Notes: generated by a model from the letters alone, not told the origin. 64,000 nucleotides of DNA from Oscheius dolichura (GCA_932521035.1 OW051494.1:6372001-6436000); one strand, 5' to 3'. Positions 34,301 through 44,751 are shown, counted from the stretch's first letter. Numbers and translations: made by a program.

Positions 34301-37300
34301 CACAGATAATACAAGACAACTTTATAGCCAGGACAAAGCTACTGCGTGATCTCAGTAAGAAGTCAAAAAAGCCGTTGAAGAGCTATGCTGATGCTCTTCC
34401 GTTAATTGTTCCCACTCAAATGCCAGATAATTTTGAAAGTAAGCTACAGGAACTGAAATTAAACGGATTGCGCACCGTGTTTCCAGAAGATATGGTTCGA
34501 AAACAGGTTTTAAATGAATATTAACAGTCAACTTTTTTTTTAATTTAGGAAGAAGTACACTTTGCCGCTCTTGAAGCCAGTCGTCAACGTGCAGCTGAGA
34601 AACAACTTGATGCTGATACCGAAAGGGGAATTCCTCCTCAAATTAGCCTAAGAAATTCTGCAATTCCAACACAAGGCTTCATAGAGTCTAAAGCTCCATA
34701 TATGCTTGAGTTGCCAGCTGTTCAAACACGAGTAAGCAGTTCCAGTTTATTCTAATATAACCTTTTTCACAGCCACCACCGCCACCACCTAGGCCCATAA
34801 TGCATCCTAGTGGTGGTTTATCTCAGCTAATAACCAATGATGTAGGTGGAATGCATGCGATATCTACTGCGGTTCCTCGAAGAGTTGGTTCCGCCGGTAC
34901 TTCTATGGCTCATATGACCACAACCGGAAACTATGTTGTAGTTGGTCAGAATGAGCACGCACCGGGTTTACGTGTACAGGTTCGTATAACAAAAAGTATT
35001 TGTTACAGCTTAAGTGTTGTGATTGTCTCAGGCAGCAGAGAACGTCACTATTTCCAGTTTTATAGCGTCGCTTTCAGCGTACTGACACGACTGCAGGGGC
35101 AGGTGGTTCAGCAATGTTCAGATCTCTCGGACCTCAACAAATACGCCGAACGCCCCCGGGCACACCTCTTCTTTCCGGCCATTCCAGGGTAAGAGATGTC
35201 GGTGCAGCAGGTTAAATCTCATTATAGCCCGTCAGTTACGTTAGTGCCCAGTCTGGTCCTGGAGGAACCAATTATATTACGAATCAACCTGGTGGGTCTG
35301 TCTACGCTGGAACATCGCCTCTTAATCCAAATACTCGCCAGCCACCCCCAGGCGGTAGAATAGCCAGCAGGGTAAGATATTTTGATATAATTCATTGTCA
35401 CATTGTAGCCTGGCCAGCAGGGCCGTATTTTTGTTAATAGCGAGCGAGGCACCTATGTTATGGGGCATCCACCTTCGTCTCATGTTCGAGTGGTGCAGGG
35501 AAGTGGCGTCCAAAGAGTTCAGGCAAGCGGAGTGCAAAAACGAATGCCCCCTAAACAACCTGGAACCGTAGTTTTTTTTTTCTTTGTACATATAATGGCG
35601 CTTTAGCTTACAACAATGGTAATGCCAAATACGAGACCTCCGGGGCCGCCTGGAGCAGCAATTCAACAGTTTAGAACAGTGTAAGTCTTTGTACTGATAT
35701 TGTTTTTTAGTTTGTTGGGTATTAGACCCAACGATTGTTTTTGTGTTCGATTGTTTGAACGCGCGCGCCTTAAGTATTCGCGCTCCATTGAGTGTTACGC
35801 GTGGTTTTTCTCAGTCTTGTTCTTGTGTACGACCTGTGTGGTCGTTTGCTGTGCTACCTCTGTCTCTGTTATTATTACGTCAGAAATAAATGTATACATA
35901 ATACACAGTGTTTTCCCTTGTGCTCACACACATATATTCTCGTTGTATCTCCTAGCCACTCACGCGGCCGGCAGGAATACAACAGTGGCGACCACGGCGT
36001 TTGGAGGAAAAAGTCCGTCTTCATTTCTATAAGACCTAACCCCTGTTTGGAGGTGGAAAGGCAAGCATCGTAAGTCCTTGATTCAACATCTAGTTGTAAT
36101 TAGGCAAACTCTTCACCCTAAGTCCTAACCGCAACATCTAGTTGTACGTAGGCAGGATCCCAGGTTATAAGTCCTCAAATTTCGATTGATTCGATAAACG
36201 AGGCCTCCGAGATAGAACTTATAAGACCTTTACCGCTTTGATAGTATACTACTAAGGCTTTGTTATATTTTTTGCTATACTTACACCAACGGTTATCGTT
36301 ACTAGTTAGGTAAATAGCTGGATTTTCTCAAAGGATAAAGGAGAAATCCTACCCTAATAATAGGCAGATGTCCGTCTGTATGACCTGTCGTTTGTTCAGA
36401 TTGACCGGTCAAATGAAAGAGAAGCAGAAAGTTTCGACCGTTGATCTTTTCCGCCGGTCAAATCTTTTTCGACCGCCAAGTTTTTAATCCAAACGCGACC
36501 AAAGGCTGCCGGAGGCATACTAGTATATAGTCTGTTTCAAATGGAAAAACTGCGAAATTCGCTGGTTAAAGGTTTAAGCGATCTAGATCGGGCATTTTCC
36601 CGTCTAGATCGATCAACCTAACAGTTTTGCACGCATTTTTCTGCACATTTCACATATGTTTTCATTGTTTTTATAACTGCTTTTGCACTATACTCTATCC
36701 AAAAAACAAAAACTATCGAGTTCTATGTAAAATCAAAATATCGAAAATTTTGGGAAAAATGAATTGAAAAATTTGAAGAGGGTCCTGGCACGCGAAAAAC
36801 TTTTCCATTTGAAACAGACTATATAATACAATATATATATAACAAGTATGCCTCCGGCCGTCTTCGACAGCGCAACTCGCTCGAAAATCGACAGCGCCGG
36901 CTCCCCCTTCCCCAAACGCTGTTCTAGTAATTTTCTTGTCGAATAAGCTTTGACAGTAGGATAAGGCCAGACGGTCGAAACTTTCTGATTCTCTCTCATT
37001 TGACCGATCAATCCGTACAGACGACAGGTCATACAGACACACAGACATCTGCCCATTACAGTTCGTCCAGAAATTATAGGGACACTCAAAATTTGGACCA
37101 TTCTCTTTCATTATGAGGGAAAGAGCGGTCGTCTTTGATCCCATCTGATTCCTCACCCTCGATTACCCCGCTGCCTAGATTGTGGTTACGTTTCTCCCGC
37201 GCCTCTTCGTGTAACAGGCATTTTTGTAAAATAGGACAAAATTCCACTGTCCAGTAATTATAGGGACACCCTCAAATCCCCGGTTTATGAGGGAAATGAG

Positions 37301-40153
37301 AGCGGTAAAAGCCAAGGGACGATCTGTGTCGGCCAGTTCAACATAGCCAATGGAAATTTTCCAAGGAAAATAGCCGGTAATCGCGTTTCCGAAAACCTCA
37401 TTTTGTTCTTATTTGTGGGGTGAGGAGGTTTTCAGTCCGATTGAAGGCGAAGTCGACGAGATGTAAAAAAACTGACCAGATGAGTAGGTAGAGCACGGCA
37501 TACTGAACATTTTGACACCAAGAACTCGTGAATAAGAAGTGCACAACATGGTTTAATTATGTTCAATTTGTTGAGAACACGATGAGAAGACAATTTTTGA
37601 TCAAAATCAATACAAAAAGGCAATTTTCGAGTTCATTGAGATTTATCAAGGTCCGGCGCTTCACAGGTGCAAGGTTAAAGCAAATACCATGTGTCAAAAT
37701 GCTCGACACGCTGTGGTCTACCTACTCCTCTGTTCAGTTTTCTTCGAGGTAGCAGCCTGCGCCTTCAATAGGACTGAAAACCTCCTCACCCCACAAATAA
37801 GAACAAAATTAGGTTTTCGGAAACGCGATTACCGGCTATTTTCCTCGGAAAATTTCCATTGGCTATGTTGAACTGGCCGACACAGATCGTCCCTTGGCTT
37901 TTACCGCTCTCATTTCCCTCATAAACCGGGGGTTTGAGGGTGTTCCTATAATTACTGGACGGACTGTATTAGGGTAGGATAACCGGATTAAATTTCTACA
38001 AATCAATACAACATGTCAGCAGCAGACAGTAATACTCTCTTGCAAATCCTGCAGTCCATGCAACAAATGATGCAACGACAGGAGAAACGACTGCAACTAG
38101 TGGAAACAAAACAGAATGCATCTGAAATTCCCATAGCAACCAACAAATTTACACGCTTGATTGGCGACCTGGATAAACGCATTCCTGTATTTTCTTTCCA
38201 GCTCGAGTCCGAGATATCCTTCACGGATTGGTACCCGCGGTACGAACACATCTTCAAAAAAGAAAATAAAAAGTCTGGATTAAAACCCGCTGATGGACGA
38301 CTTATAGTCGTAGACGGATCCGAATTGGTCAGCAAAGGACAATTCACTTGCAACTTCACCGTCGACGGCGAGAAGCACGAAGGAACTGCTTACGTCGTGG
38401 AGGGGTCGGATCTGTTAGGCCTATCTTGGATGGTAAAATCCAATAGATACCAGCGAGCCTTGGAATTGCTAGGTAACTCGATAAATGTTACGGATAAGAG
38501 TAACAGAAGAAACAAAAAGTCCGAGGGCTTCGGCCAGTAGACAAGATGTCCAAATTCTCCAAGAATCCGGAAAAGGATGTGAGAAGGAATAAGGAATGCC
38601 TTCGGGAACAGAAGAATCTCCAAAGGTGTCAGGTCAACGGAATTTGGTCGAAAAATGGCAGAACTAAAAAGGGGAGGTGCCCGGGGTGAAATATCGACCT
38701 TATCCAAAGGCTCACCGCCCCAGAAGCCGGATACAAAAGCACCCTTTGACTTTTCCAAGCCTAAAAGGAATTCGAAGTCAACTGTTGATAACGAGCTAGG
38801 CAAGTGGGTGTAAAAGACGGCCACAAGGAAAAGACCATCACCTCTGGAGAAATTGTTGAGTTTCAACGAAATTCTGTACCTGGTAATTGGGTTAAACCAG
38901 AACCAATGGCTAAAAACAGTAAGTTGGCATCGGGAAACGAAGCCAAGAAAGTTGCTCGCCGGAAGGGACGACGCTGGTCAGCGCAAAGAACCCCCCACAA
39001 TCGCTCGCTGACCTATCCTCCTCCCGCTTACCGCCACTAGAAGAAAGGAGATGTTTGCCGTCACCGACGAAGGAGCTCAAGATCAAGGACACCGACGATA
39101 CCATGCTCAACCAGTGCAACGACATCGTGAAAGAAGGTCCACCACCCCAGATAATGTACGTCCCCGCTAGGTATTCCCCTTTTATTCGTTTTTTTTATTT
39201 ATTTTTCTTTCTTTACTTTCTGTCGCCCATTTAGTTCTATATTAAAAAGGGAGGTGTTGGGTATAGTTCTTTTCCAAAAAATAGGGATACAGTAATTTGC
39301 CTCCGTTCGAGACCATTGGGGGGATCGGAGATCAAAATCGCAAAATTTGCCTGGTGTTCAAGAAAACACTGATTATTGTATCCCTATTTTTTGGAAAAGA
39401 ACTATATTAGACCCAACGATTGTTTTTGTGTTCGATTGTTTGAACGCGCGCGCCTCAAGTATTCGCGCTCCATTGAGTGTTACGCCGCGCGCGTGGTTCT
39501 TCTCAGTCTTGTTCGTGTGTACGACCTGTGTGGTCGTTTGCTGTGCTACCTCTGTCTCTGTTATTATTACGTCAGAAATAAATGTATACATAATACACAG
39601 TGTTTTCCCTTGTGCTCACACACATATATTCTCGTTGTATTTCCTAGCCACTCACGCGGCCGGCAGGAATACAGCATAGTTCAAACATTTTCAGCAGACC
39701 TGTTGCTCGAGGGGGTAATGTCTCGCAAGGAACTCGCGTTATGAATGTTGTTATGGCCGGCGGCCCCCCTATGCGAAATACTCCAGGACATGTGATCGGT
39801 CAAGCAGGTATGACACGACAACTGCTGACCTCTAGAACAATTCCCTCGCGAACTGGATCACCACAAACAATTGCTCAGGTTTTAAAAAAGCTTGACATTG
39901 TGAAGTAGATTTTAAGGTAGTGATCGCACCACCGGCAAATATGCAGCAACAAGCACAAGCGCAACCTACTTCAAGTCAGCCATTAGTAGCACACCCTCCG
40001 CCTCCACTAACTCCACAAGCAGAGCATTCCCCCGGGCTTTCTGACGTGATCTCCCCTCAGGTTAGTTCTTTTTTTTTTATTATTGAGGATGTAATTTTCG
40101 GTATCGCAAACATCACCTCTACCTATGACTATTCCAACGTCTTCATCAGATAA
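25395..40153 (+). CDS. dom: p400/SRCAP/Domino-type SWR1-family chromatin remodeller
   Basis: INO80/SWR1-class ATPase that places H2A.Z, spread over about 14.8 kb with many 35-60-nt introns. N-terminus from ATG 25395. HSA domain near 26079-26480 ([40 protein letters not shown]). ATPase lobe 1 near 27571-28720: [31 protein letters not shown] (split by an intron), [46 protein letters not shown] long insertion (about 28720-30250), the split-ATPase signature. Lobe 2 near 30250-30800: [73 protein letters not shown] leads either into an AT-hook end (31341-32435) or, by splicing to 33180, to TWCPPTPPL, a SANT domain ([13 protein letters not shown] ... [12 protein letters not shown]) and a Q/P-rich tail. 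A retrotransposon fills intron 35681-39694. The last junction near 40061-40100 is abnormal, so the exact stop (40153 or 40169) is open. Confidence 0.92.
31341..32435 (+). CDS. dom: Alternative 3' coding end of the Domino-like gene, with AT-hook
   Basis: Unspliced continuation after AVSDE (31340): 364 codons from [13 protein letters not shown] to DEQTG and TAG 32433-32435. Ser/Pro/Arg-rich, with an AT-hook ([12 protein letters not shown], near 31635-31670). If the gtgccg donor at 31341 is used instead, phase 0 splicing to 33180 gives the p400-like SANT form. A 365-codon frame kept open inside a 1.84-kb intron of a gene whose introns are otherwise about 40 nt argues for a real second terminus. 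Confidence 0.75.
   Translation: MPCDDDFYGCGSILDEVRSRRRGPDSKPRTKARSIVAIRQSSRCIMPKDPLSPVKTSSGRRIVKPHFSNPSSQVVARAVVRKTAQSMLPSPGPGIEMPVKRGRGRPRKNAILNSSTSQDLLEKSVDDTRGIRMASTSNVSPSTSRDSIVRSPAMLTVSTDNVARRSTTLPSPVSSPKSIRYFVRATPGKQSASGIPSFNAVPSISPVARASTVTRIPAGSDMMMPCSRVVNQRANTRPRIRGEVLTPEIAQPSYSGSSSSPRLLLPVKTLQSPPKRVPVQREHSMSRRMNMSTSTPQTVYYRSEDSAQSHSSNSMPRIPPGCRAVIFQSSQSTLGDYSRPRLDLRRTERNTGYPDGTAHDEQTG
32436..33179 (+). other. Rest of the isoform-switch intron
   Basis: About 740 bp downstream of the short-form stop; should contain its 3' UTR and poly(A) region. A short inverted repeat (gccggatgcggtc near 32800, gaccgcatccgg near 32872) lies here. It ends with the acceptor ttttttctag at 33170-33179. 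No other gene seen. Confidence 0.5.
35713..35984 (+). repeat. 5' LTR, 272 bp
   Basis: TGTTGGG...ACAACA. Contains AATAAA at 35885-35890 in host-gene sense. Its gggtattagaccc at about 35717-35729 is the uninterrupted form of the site carrying the MITE in the 3' LTR. Confidence 0.92.
36360..37053. mobile_element. Foldback element A nested in element B
   Basis: Ends AATAGGCAGATGTC (36360) and GACATCTGCCCATT (to 37053), continuing inward as imperfect inverted repeats through GTATGACCTGTC, GGTCAAATGA, AGAAAGTTTCGACCGT and GCCGGAGGCATACT. It lies between CCCTAAT and ACAGTTCG of element B. Confidence 0.7.
36526..36823. mobile_element. MITE C nested in element A
   Basis: Inverted ends TATAGTCTGTTTCAAATGG and CCATTTGAAACAGACTATA, about 23-25 bp each, TA-rich flanks, about 300 bp. 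It sits between the arms of element A. Confidence 0.7.
38013..38540 (+). pseudogene. Gag-protease remnant of the retrotransposon
   Basis: 175-residue frame. The N-terminal part is gag-like with a coiled-coil start ([19 protein letters not shown]) and the capsid-type [18 protein letters not shown]. It passes without a break into the aspartic-protease C-terminal half and its border ([22 protein letters not shown]). The nucleocapsid zinc knuckle and the protease active-site DTG are missing, so a deletion joined the two genes. 38540-39180 has further broken frames in the position of the lost pol C-terminus. Confidence 0.75.
39255..39676 (+). repeat. 3' LTR, split by a MITE
   Basis: Matches the 5' LTR except for the 141-bp MITE plus TA duplication after TGTTGGGTA, an extra gccgcgcgc-type 8-bp stretch near 39485, and scattered substitutions. 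Carries AATAAA at 39577-39582. Confidence 0.92.
39264..39404. mobile_element. 141-bp MITE, family D copy 2, inside the 3' LTR
   Basis: Same ends as the copy at 22625-22763 (TAGTTCTTTTCC...). TA at 39262-39263 and 39405-39406. The sister LTR at 35713 has a single TA at this point, which proves insertion and defines the target duplication. Confidence 0.95.
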
Positions 40154-40869
40154 TGTCTCATCCTTATAATCCACACGAATTTGATAATGCAGCCATTTTT
40201 TAAAGAACTTTTTTGTACATTTTAACAGGAGTGCTTCTTTTTGAGGTTGATCTCCGGTTTATCTTTTTCTGGTTTAATATTTCATCCTTCCTGTACTTTA
40301 TAACTTTGATAAACATAAAGCGCTGTTCTTTTGTTGTCGTTTGAGCAAATTGATCTAAACAATTCTGTATCAATTTAAAAAAAAAGTATTCAGCAGTTTA
40401 TTCCCACTTGCCCACACCCCCCTCCCCTCTCACGCTATTAAAGGCCGTCCACTATGCACGCCCTACCGCACATAGGAATTTAAATCTGTAATTGTTCGTC
40501 ACTGGAAAAAAAGTAATCCTTCCTGTACTTTATAATTATGTGTAGAGTGTATGTGCTATATATGCCCAATTTCTTTCTAATGTTAGACATGGCTCCCCGT
40601 TCAAATCAGCTCTTTCTGTCCATGCCTTCAGAGTCTATCTGATAGCTGTTGGATCTATACAAAACGCGAGGGTGTCTGTCTGTCCTGTCAATCTGTCACC
40701 GCCCACGCCGAGCGCGCGCGCGTTCAAACTAGAGTTGCGAGTTCGACTCCGGCGGCGACCAAATTTTTTCCTTTTCTATATTTTCCGTTTCCTTCATCTA
40801 CTATTGCTTTTGCGTGTGTAAAACACAAAAACACACTTTTGGAAATTAAAAAACGAAAATATAGAGTTC

Positions 40870-41108
40870 GGAAGTATTGATAGGTTGGAGGCCGCGTTGC
40901 TGACGCGGCGAAGCCTTCCTGTACTTTCAACGCAGCGCGCGTCCCCAAGGGCAGTCTTGTTGTCGACCGCACCTTGAGCGGTTGCGCGTATATTTGTTGT
41001 CTGTTTTAGTTGTAAGAATAAAGGAGATAATACAGCTGTTCTGTATTCCTTTCTACACAATATTCTTGTTGTGTTTCCTCTACGTCCACGCGGCCGAGGG
41101 GCATAACA
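40870..41108 (+). repeat. Probable solo LTR related to the Domino-intron element
   Basis: The 3' part resembles the LTR at 35713: AATAAA near 41020, a TTCTTGTTGTGTTTCCTC-like run, then ACGCGGCCG and an end GGCATAACA, in the same order and spacing as in the full LTR. The 5' border is not defined, so the start is approximate. Confidence 0.4.
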
Positions 41109-41225
41109 ATAGCCTTACTCTGATATATAGCACAGCATCTCTCGCATTCTTTACGAATTGTCCCTCCTCGATTACGCTGTCGGACTATTGACAGTTCGAC
41201 AACTGAATAGAAAAGCAAAAAATAA

Positions 41226-41296
41226 GCATCCACGGCGGGGATCGAACTTACAATTCCAAACTTGCAAGCTTGGGTTAACCCACAGCTCGCCGCCCA
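41226..41296 (-). repeat. tRNA-like sequence, probably SINE-derived
   Basis: On the minus strand: GGGCGGCGAGCTGTGGGTTA..., a possible anticodon loop CTTGCAA, and a B-box AGTTCGATCCCC ending CGCCG. The T and anticodon stems pair poorly, so I do not call a functional tRNA. Confidence 0.35.
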
Positions 41297-41450
41297 GAAC
41301 AAATTTTGGACATTGCGTATTTTACGTAATTTTTTTTCAATAGTAAAATTGTCGATCTGGCGGTCACACTTTGAGAAGATTGGCTAAACCATGTTTGCTA
41401 AAAATTTGCCAGATAAAAAAGCACGTCGAATTCTACCTAACAAGGGAAGG

Positions 41451-42480
41451 AAGGTAGGGCGCTCCAATGCTAATCCCGATTTTATGCGTTTTTATGTATT
41501 TCTGATGGTTTATCTGGCTTTATCGACCCCGAATTACTATAGAACGCATGAGAAAAACACTAGATACCGTCAAATAGAGGAGAAACGAAAAATGACTGAA
41601 TTTTGTTCAGAAAAAGCCCTTTTCAGCGAAAAATATGTATTTCAGACGAGCTAAACACTCGTTGATAGCTCAAAATGTTCGTCTCATTGAGATCAGTTGA
41701 TTGCAGTAAAAATTGGAAAGATTGTATGTCACAGTTTTGAGAAAAAGATTTGCAAAAATTTGATAAAAGCGCCGTTGGGTGAAAAGGGCGCGTAAACCGC
41801 GAGCAACCATCAATTTTAGTATGAGGATCCTGGGTGGACGATCTTGAGCCAAACTACACATTTTCACATTTTTCTGTTTTGTGGAATCGATCAGGCACAT
41901 CGAGATCTACGCAAATGAGTTTTGGCACCAAACATTGTTCGGTCAACTTTCGAGAAAAAGTGAAAAGAACGCATATCTTGACTATTCGATGTTCAATATT
42001 TTCGAAAAAAAACTCATTCGTGTAGATTTCGATGTGCCTGATCGATTCCACAAGACGGAAAAATGTAAAAATGTGTAGTTTTGCTCAAGATCGTCCACCC
42101 AGGATCCCAATACAAAAATTGATAATTGCCCGCTGTTTACGCGCTCTTATCACACAACGCCACTTTTATCAAAACTTCGCAAATCTTTTTCTCAAAACTG
42201 TGACATACAATCTTTCCAATTTTTACTGCAACCAATGGATCTCAATGAGACGAACATTTTGAGCTATCAACCAGCGTTTAGCCCATCCGAAATGGAAGGT
42301 TTTAGTTGAAAAGGCTTTTTCAGAACTTAATCTAGTCATTTTTCGTTTCTCCTCTATTTGACGGTATCTAGTGTTTTTCTCATGCGTTCTATAGTAATTG
42401 GGGGTCGACAAAGCCAAATAAACCACCAGAAATTGATAAAAATGCATAAAATCGGGATTAGCATTGGAGCGCCCGACCTT
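41451..42480. mobile_element. 1.03-kb near-perfect palindrome (foldback element)
   Basis: Arms of about 470 bp: the left arm begins AAGGTAGGGCGCTCCAATGC and the right arm ends with GCATTGGAGCGCCCGACCTT. Matching landmarks mirror each other about a centre near 41965, e.g. ATGTTCGTCTCATTGAGAT (41675) with its complement near 42240, and GATCGATTCCACAA-type sequence on both sides. The loop is about 85 bp. No transposase. No clear target duplication. Confidence 0.9.
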
Positions 42481-42758
42481 TAAAGTGCCGGGATCGGCGA
42501 GCCAAGCTTGGTTGGCCGCCCTGGTCCCGCAACGAATTCTCGACATGTCAAGCACACAAACACACAGACAGAATATATCGGGGTTCTCACTGCTTTTACA
42601 TCTTGTTTAGCCTGTTCAGCTCTCCCAGATAAGATCAAAAAGTTGGGTGGTAAGCTAAATTAGTAGCTTTGTATATAATAGTTTTATCGCTATTTAATCC
42701 ATCTTGATTCTTGTATGTGTCTTAATAACTTAATAAATAGGTTTTCAGATAACAGCTA

Positions 42759-44751
42759 ATGTTAAGCGAAAATGATCGCCGCATACTTTATGCGGTATTC
42801 AAGACCTTCGTAGAGGATTTTGATGCTCATGAGGCGGCTATCTATATGGAAATGTTACGTATTTTTTCGCCGGATGATTCCCAGCAAGTCGGAGAGCAAG
42901 TGCGTTAGTTCGGTTTATTTAGCATGCATTTCCGCGTCTCTATTTACTTGTTATACTTTAGAAGAGTAGAGTAGCTGCACTCCGAGATTTTTACAAACTG
43001 TACTTTCGGAAAGCCGATAATCTTGACGGAATCGATGCTTACCTGGAACATTCTATGCAGCCTAATCTAATTGAGGCTTTGAACCAGTGTCGATACTCTC
43101 AAGACGGTTCCAATAATCACACTCTGTTGCGTCGTCATTGGTCAAGAGAAGAGCGCCGCCGCATTCTTGCGAAAGGCCAGGTTAGCCACTGTTAATAGAT
43201 TTTTCAGCTGCTGTTTTCCTAAATGAAGTTATTAGTTTTAAAATATAATCTTGTTATAGTTTGATTTTCAGGTACCATCTGGTCGTACCCTTGTGAACCG
43301 TTCGTATGAGGTTGAACGCCTAGCGAAAACGTTAAGAGCAAAAGAAGAATATGGTGAGCAAGTTTTACAACGAATATTCCCTATTTTAAGATAGCGGATT
43401 TTTTGTAGTCCTTCACGGATTGGCTGGTGTCGGTAAAACATCTTTAGCTGCCTACACTTTGGCTGAAACTGATCTTATAGGAAGGTAGAATCATCCCATT
43501 CTTTTTTAAGGAAACTCCATAGAAATTTCGATCACGTCTGCTTTCTCACTGACGGACGTACTAACCCCAAGGACGTGAAATCAATGTATTATGATCTTAT
43601 GATTATGCTTCAAGAAGATGTTTTGACGCCACCGCCAATGGATATTTCGGACACGGCTTTGCGGAAATTGGTATGTGATCATATCAAAGATGTTCGTTTT
43701 AGATTTTAGACGCGATGATCGATCACCCGAATCTTTTAGTAGTAATTGACGATATCACGCAGGTAGAAACTGTAGAATGGGCGGAGCGATTATGTGTAGG
43801 AATCTACTTCTTAATTTTACTTTTATCATCTAGCTCAGAGTTCTAGCTACTACTCGTGATAAAACTGTCTTTAACACTGATTCCAACTCCTGTATAGACT
43901 TCCTTACTGTTGATGGTTTTCGTTTCGAAGAAACGAAAGAGCTTATGGCAATGAATAGAATAGAGGTTCAAAGTGGATCTTCAAAAGTGATGAGCATTTA
44001 TTTAACTATACTGTCTTGGTTTAGGTTATGCGAGCAGTAAACCTCGCTCATGATGTGACTAGTGGAAATCCGGCGCTTCTACTGAAAATGGCAAATATGG
44101 CGGAAGGGTCCTCTTTCATGTAAGTCGTTTTAAAGGGGCTAAATTTATATCTTTTCAGTCTATATAAGCTAGCCAAGAATGTTTCGATAAAGGGAATTTC
44201 GTCTATAGATATTGTCTCGTCTTATCGCTTCAAAAATCTTCACACCACTTTATCTCATTCAGTAATGCGCCTCACGGAAGACGATAAAAATGCTTTGGAA
44301 TGCATTGCGGTTATGCCGCCGGAGAAGTGGATCCCACTGGAGGCTTGGGAGATTGTCATACCGGTTGACGTCAATGAAATGGGCGATATGCAGTACGAGG
44401 TTGTAAATAGATATTAATTTTATCAAATTATTTCAGGTGAGGAAACAATTGAGAACTCTACATAAGAACGGTGGATGGGTTATCGAATCGGCGGATCATG
44501 AAGCCTTTAAGGTACCTGCAATTGTTATTCACTATCTCAAGGAAACTGCTGAGCATAAAATAGTTCAAGTAAGAAACTTATTGTTTTAAAGCATGCCCTT
44601 TCAGGAACGATTTGCTTGCTTGGAATCTGCTTTTATTATTAATCAAGCAACTAACGGCTATGTTGATGAGAATCAAGCCGCACTGCGTGATTTTTTTACT
44701 TCCAATTCGGATATGTTCACTACATGTCATCCTAAAGGAACTCCTGTTTAA
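42759..44751 (+). CDS. ced-4: CED-4-like apoptosis adaptor (CARD + NB-ARC)
   Basis: About 510 residues in about twelve exons. An Apaf-1 family NTPase that would form an apoptosome activating a CED-3-type caspase. Visible: an N-terminal CARD of about 95 residues starting MLSENDRRILYAVF, as CED-4 begins; a linker with SGRTLVNRSYEVERLAKTLR; P-loop VVLHGLAGVGKTSLAA; LLVVIDDITQVETVEWAERL (Walker B); LRVLATTRDKTVF (sensor I arginine); TSGNPALLLKMA; then RLTEDDKNALECIAVMPPEK and VIPVDVNEM in the winged-helix part. It stops at 44749-44751 after GTPV with no WD40 repeats, the nematode CED-4 layout rather than the fly or human Apaf-1 layout. ATG 42759 follows gttttcag by 10 nt. Confidence 0.9.

Larger units (their letters stand above)
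36347..37981. mobile_element. Foldback element B in the retrotransposon leader
   Basis: Outer ends ATCCTACCCTAAT (36347) and its reverse complement ending at 37981. The right arm (about 37752-37981) and left-arm pieces (37054-37140 and 37249-37446) match as long inverted repeats of about 200 bp, including GTCCAGTAATTATAGG and TTTTCAGTCC. The left arm is interrupted by element A, which suggests A inserted into B. Part of the left arm is duplicated or diverged, so the inner boundaries are approximate. Confidence 0.7.
35713..39676 (+). mobile_element. LTR retrotransposon, internally deleted, inserted in a Domino-like intron
   Basis: Two LTRs beginning TGTTGGGTA and ending ACA-R-CA, flanked by the 5-bp direct repeat TAGTT (35708-35712 and 39677-39681). 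A primer-binding-like tggcgaccacgg follows the left LTR at 35986 and a polypurine tract (aaaaagggagg) precedes the right LTR at 39244-39254. The interior keeps a gag remnant fused to a protease remnant, and no reverse transcriptase or integrase core that I can see, so it is non-autonomous. The 5' leader holds nested foldback elements. Same orientation as the host gene. Gypsy/Mag-like by the gag style; this is a guess. Confidence 0.92.
40170..41450. other. Repeat-rich intergenic region
   Basis: No gene recognised. Holds three scattered copies of a cctgtactttata-like stretch (near 40293, 40525, 40917), a tRNA-B-box-like gagttcgactcc near 40740, a probable solo LTR ending at 41108 and a tRNA-like stretch at 41226-41296. 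Confidence 0.5.

Noticed and set aside
38804..39040. Separate host gene
   Set aside because: Lies between gag-protease remnant and 3' LTR and has no splice structure; taken as decayed pol sequence.
41834..42078. Two overlapping 63-65-codon frames of similar sequence
   Set aside because: They are the two arms of the palindrome, read in opposite senses, not a gene pair.
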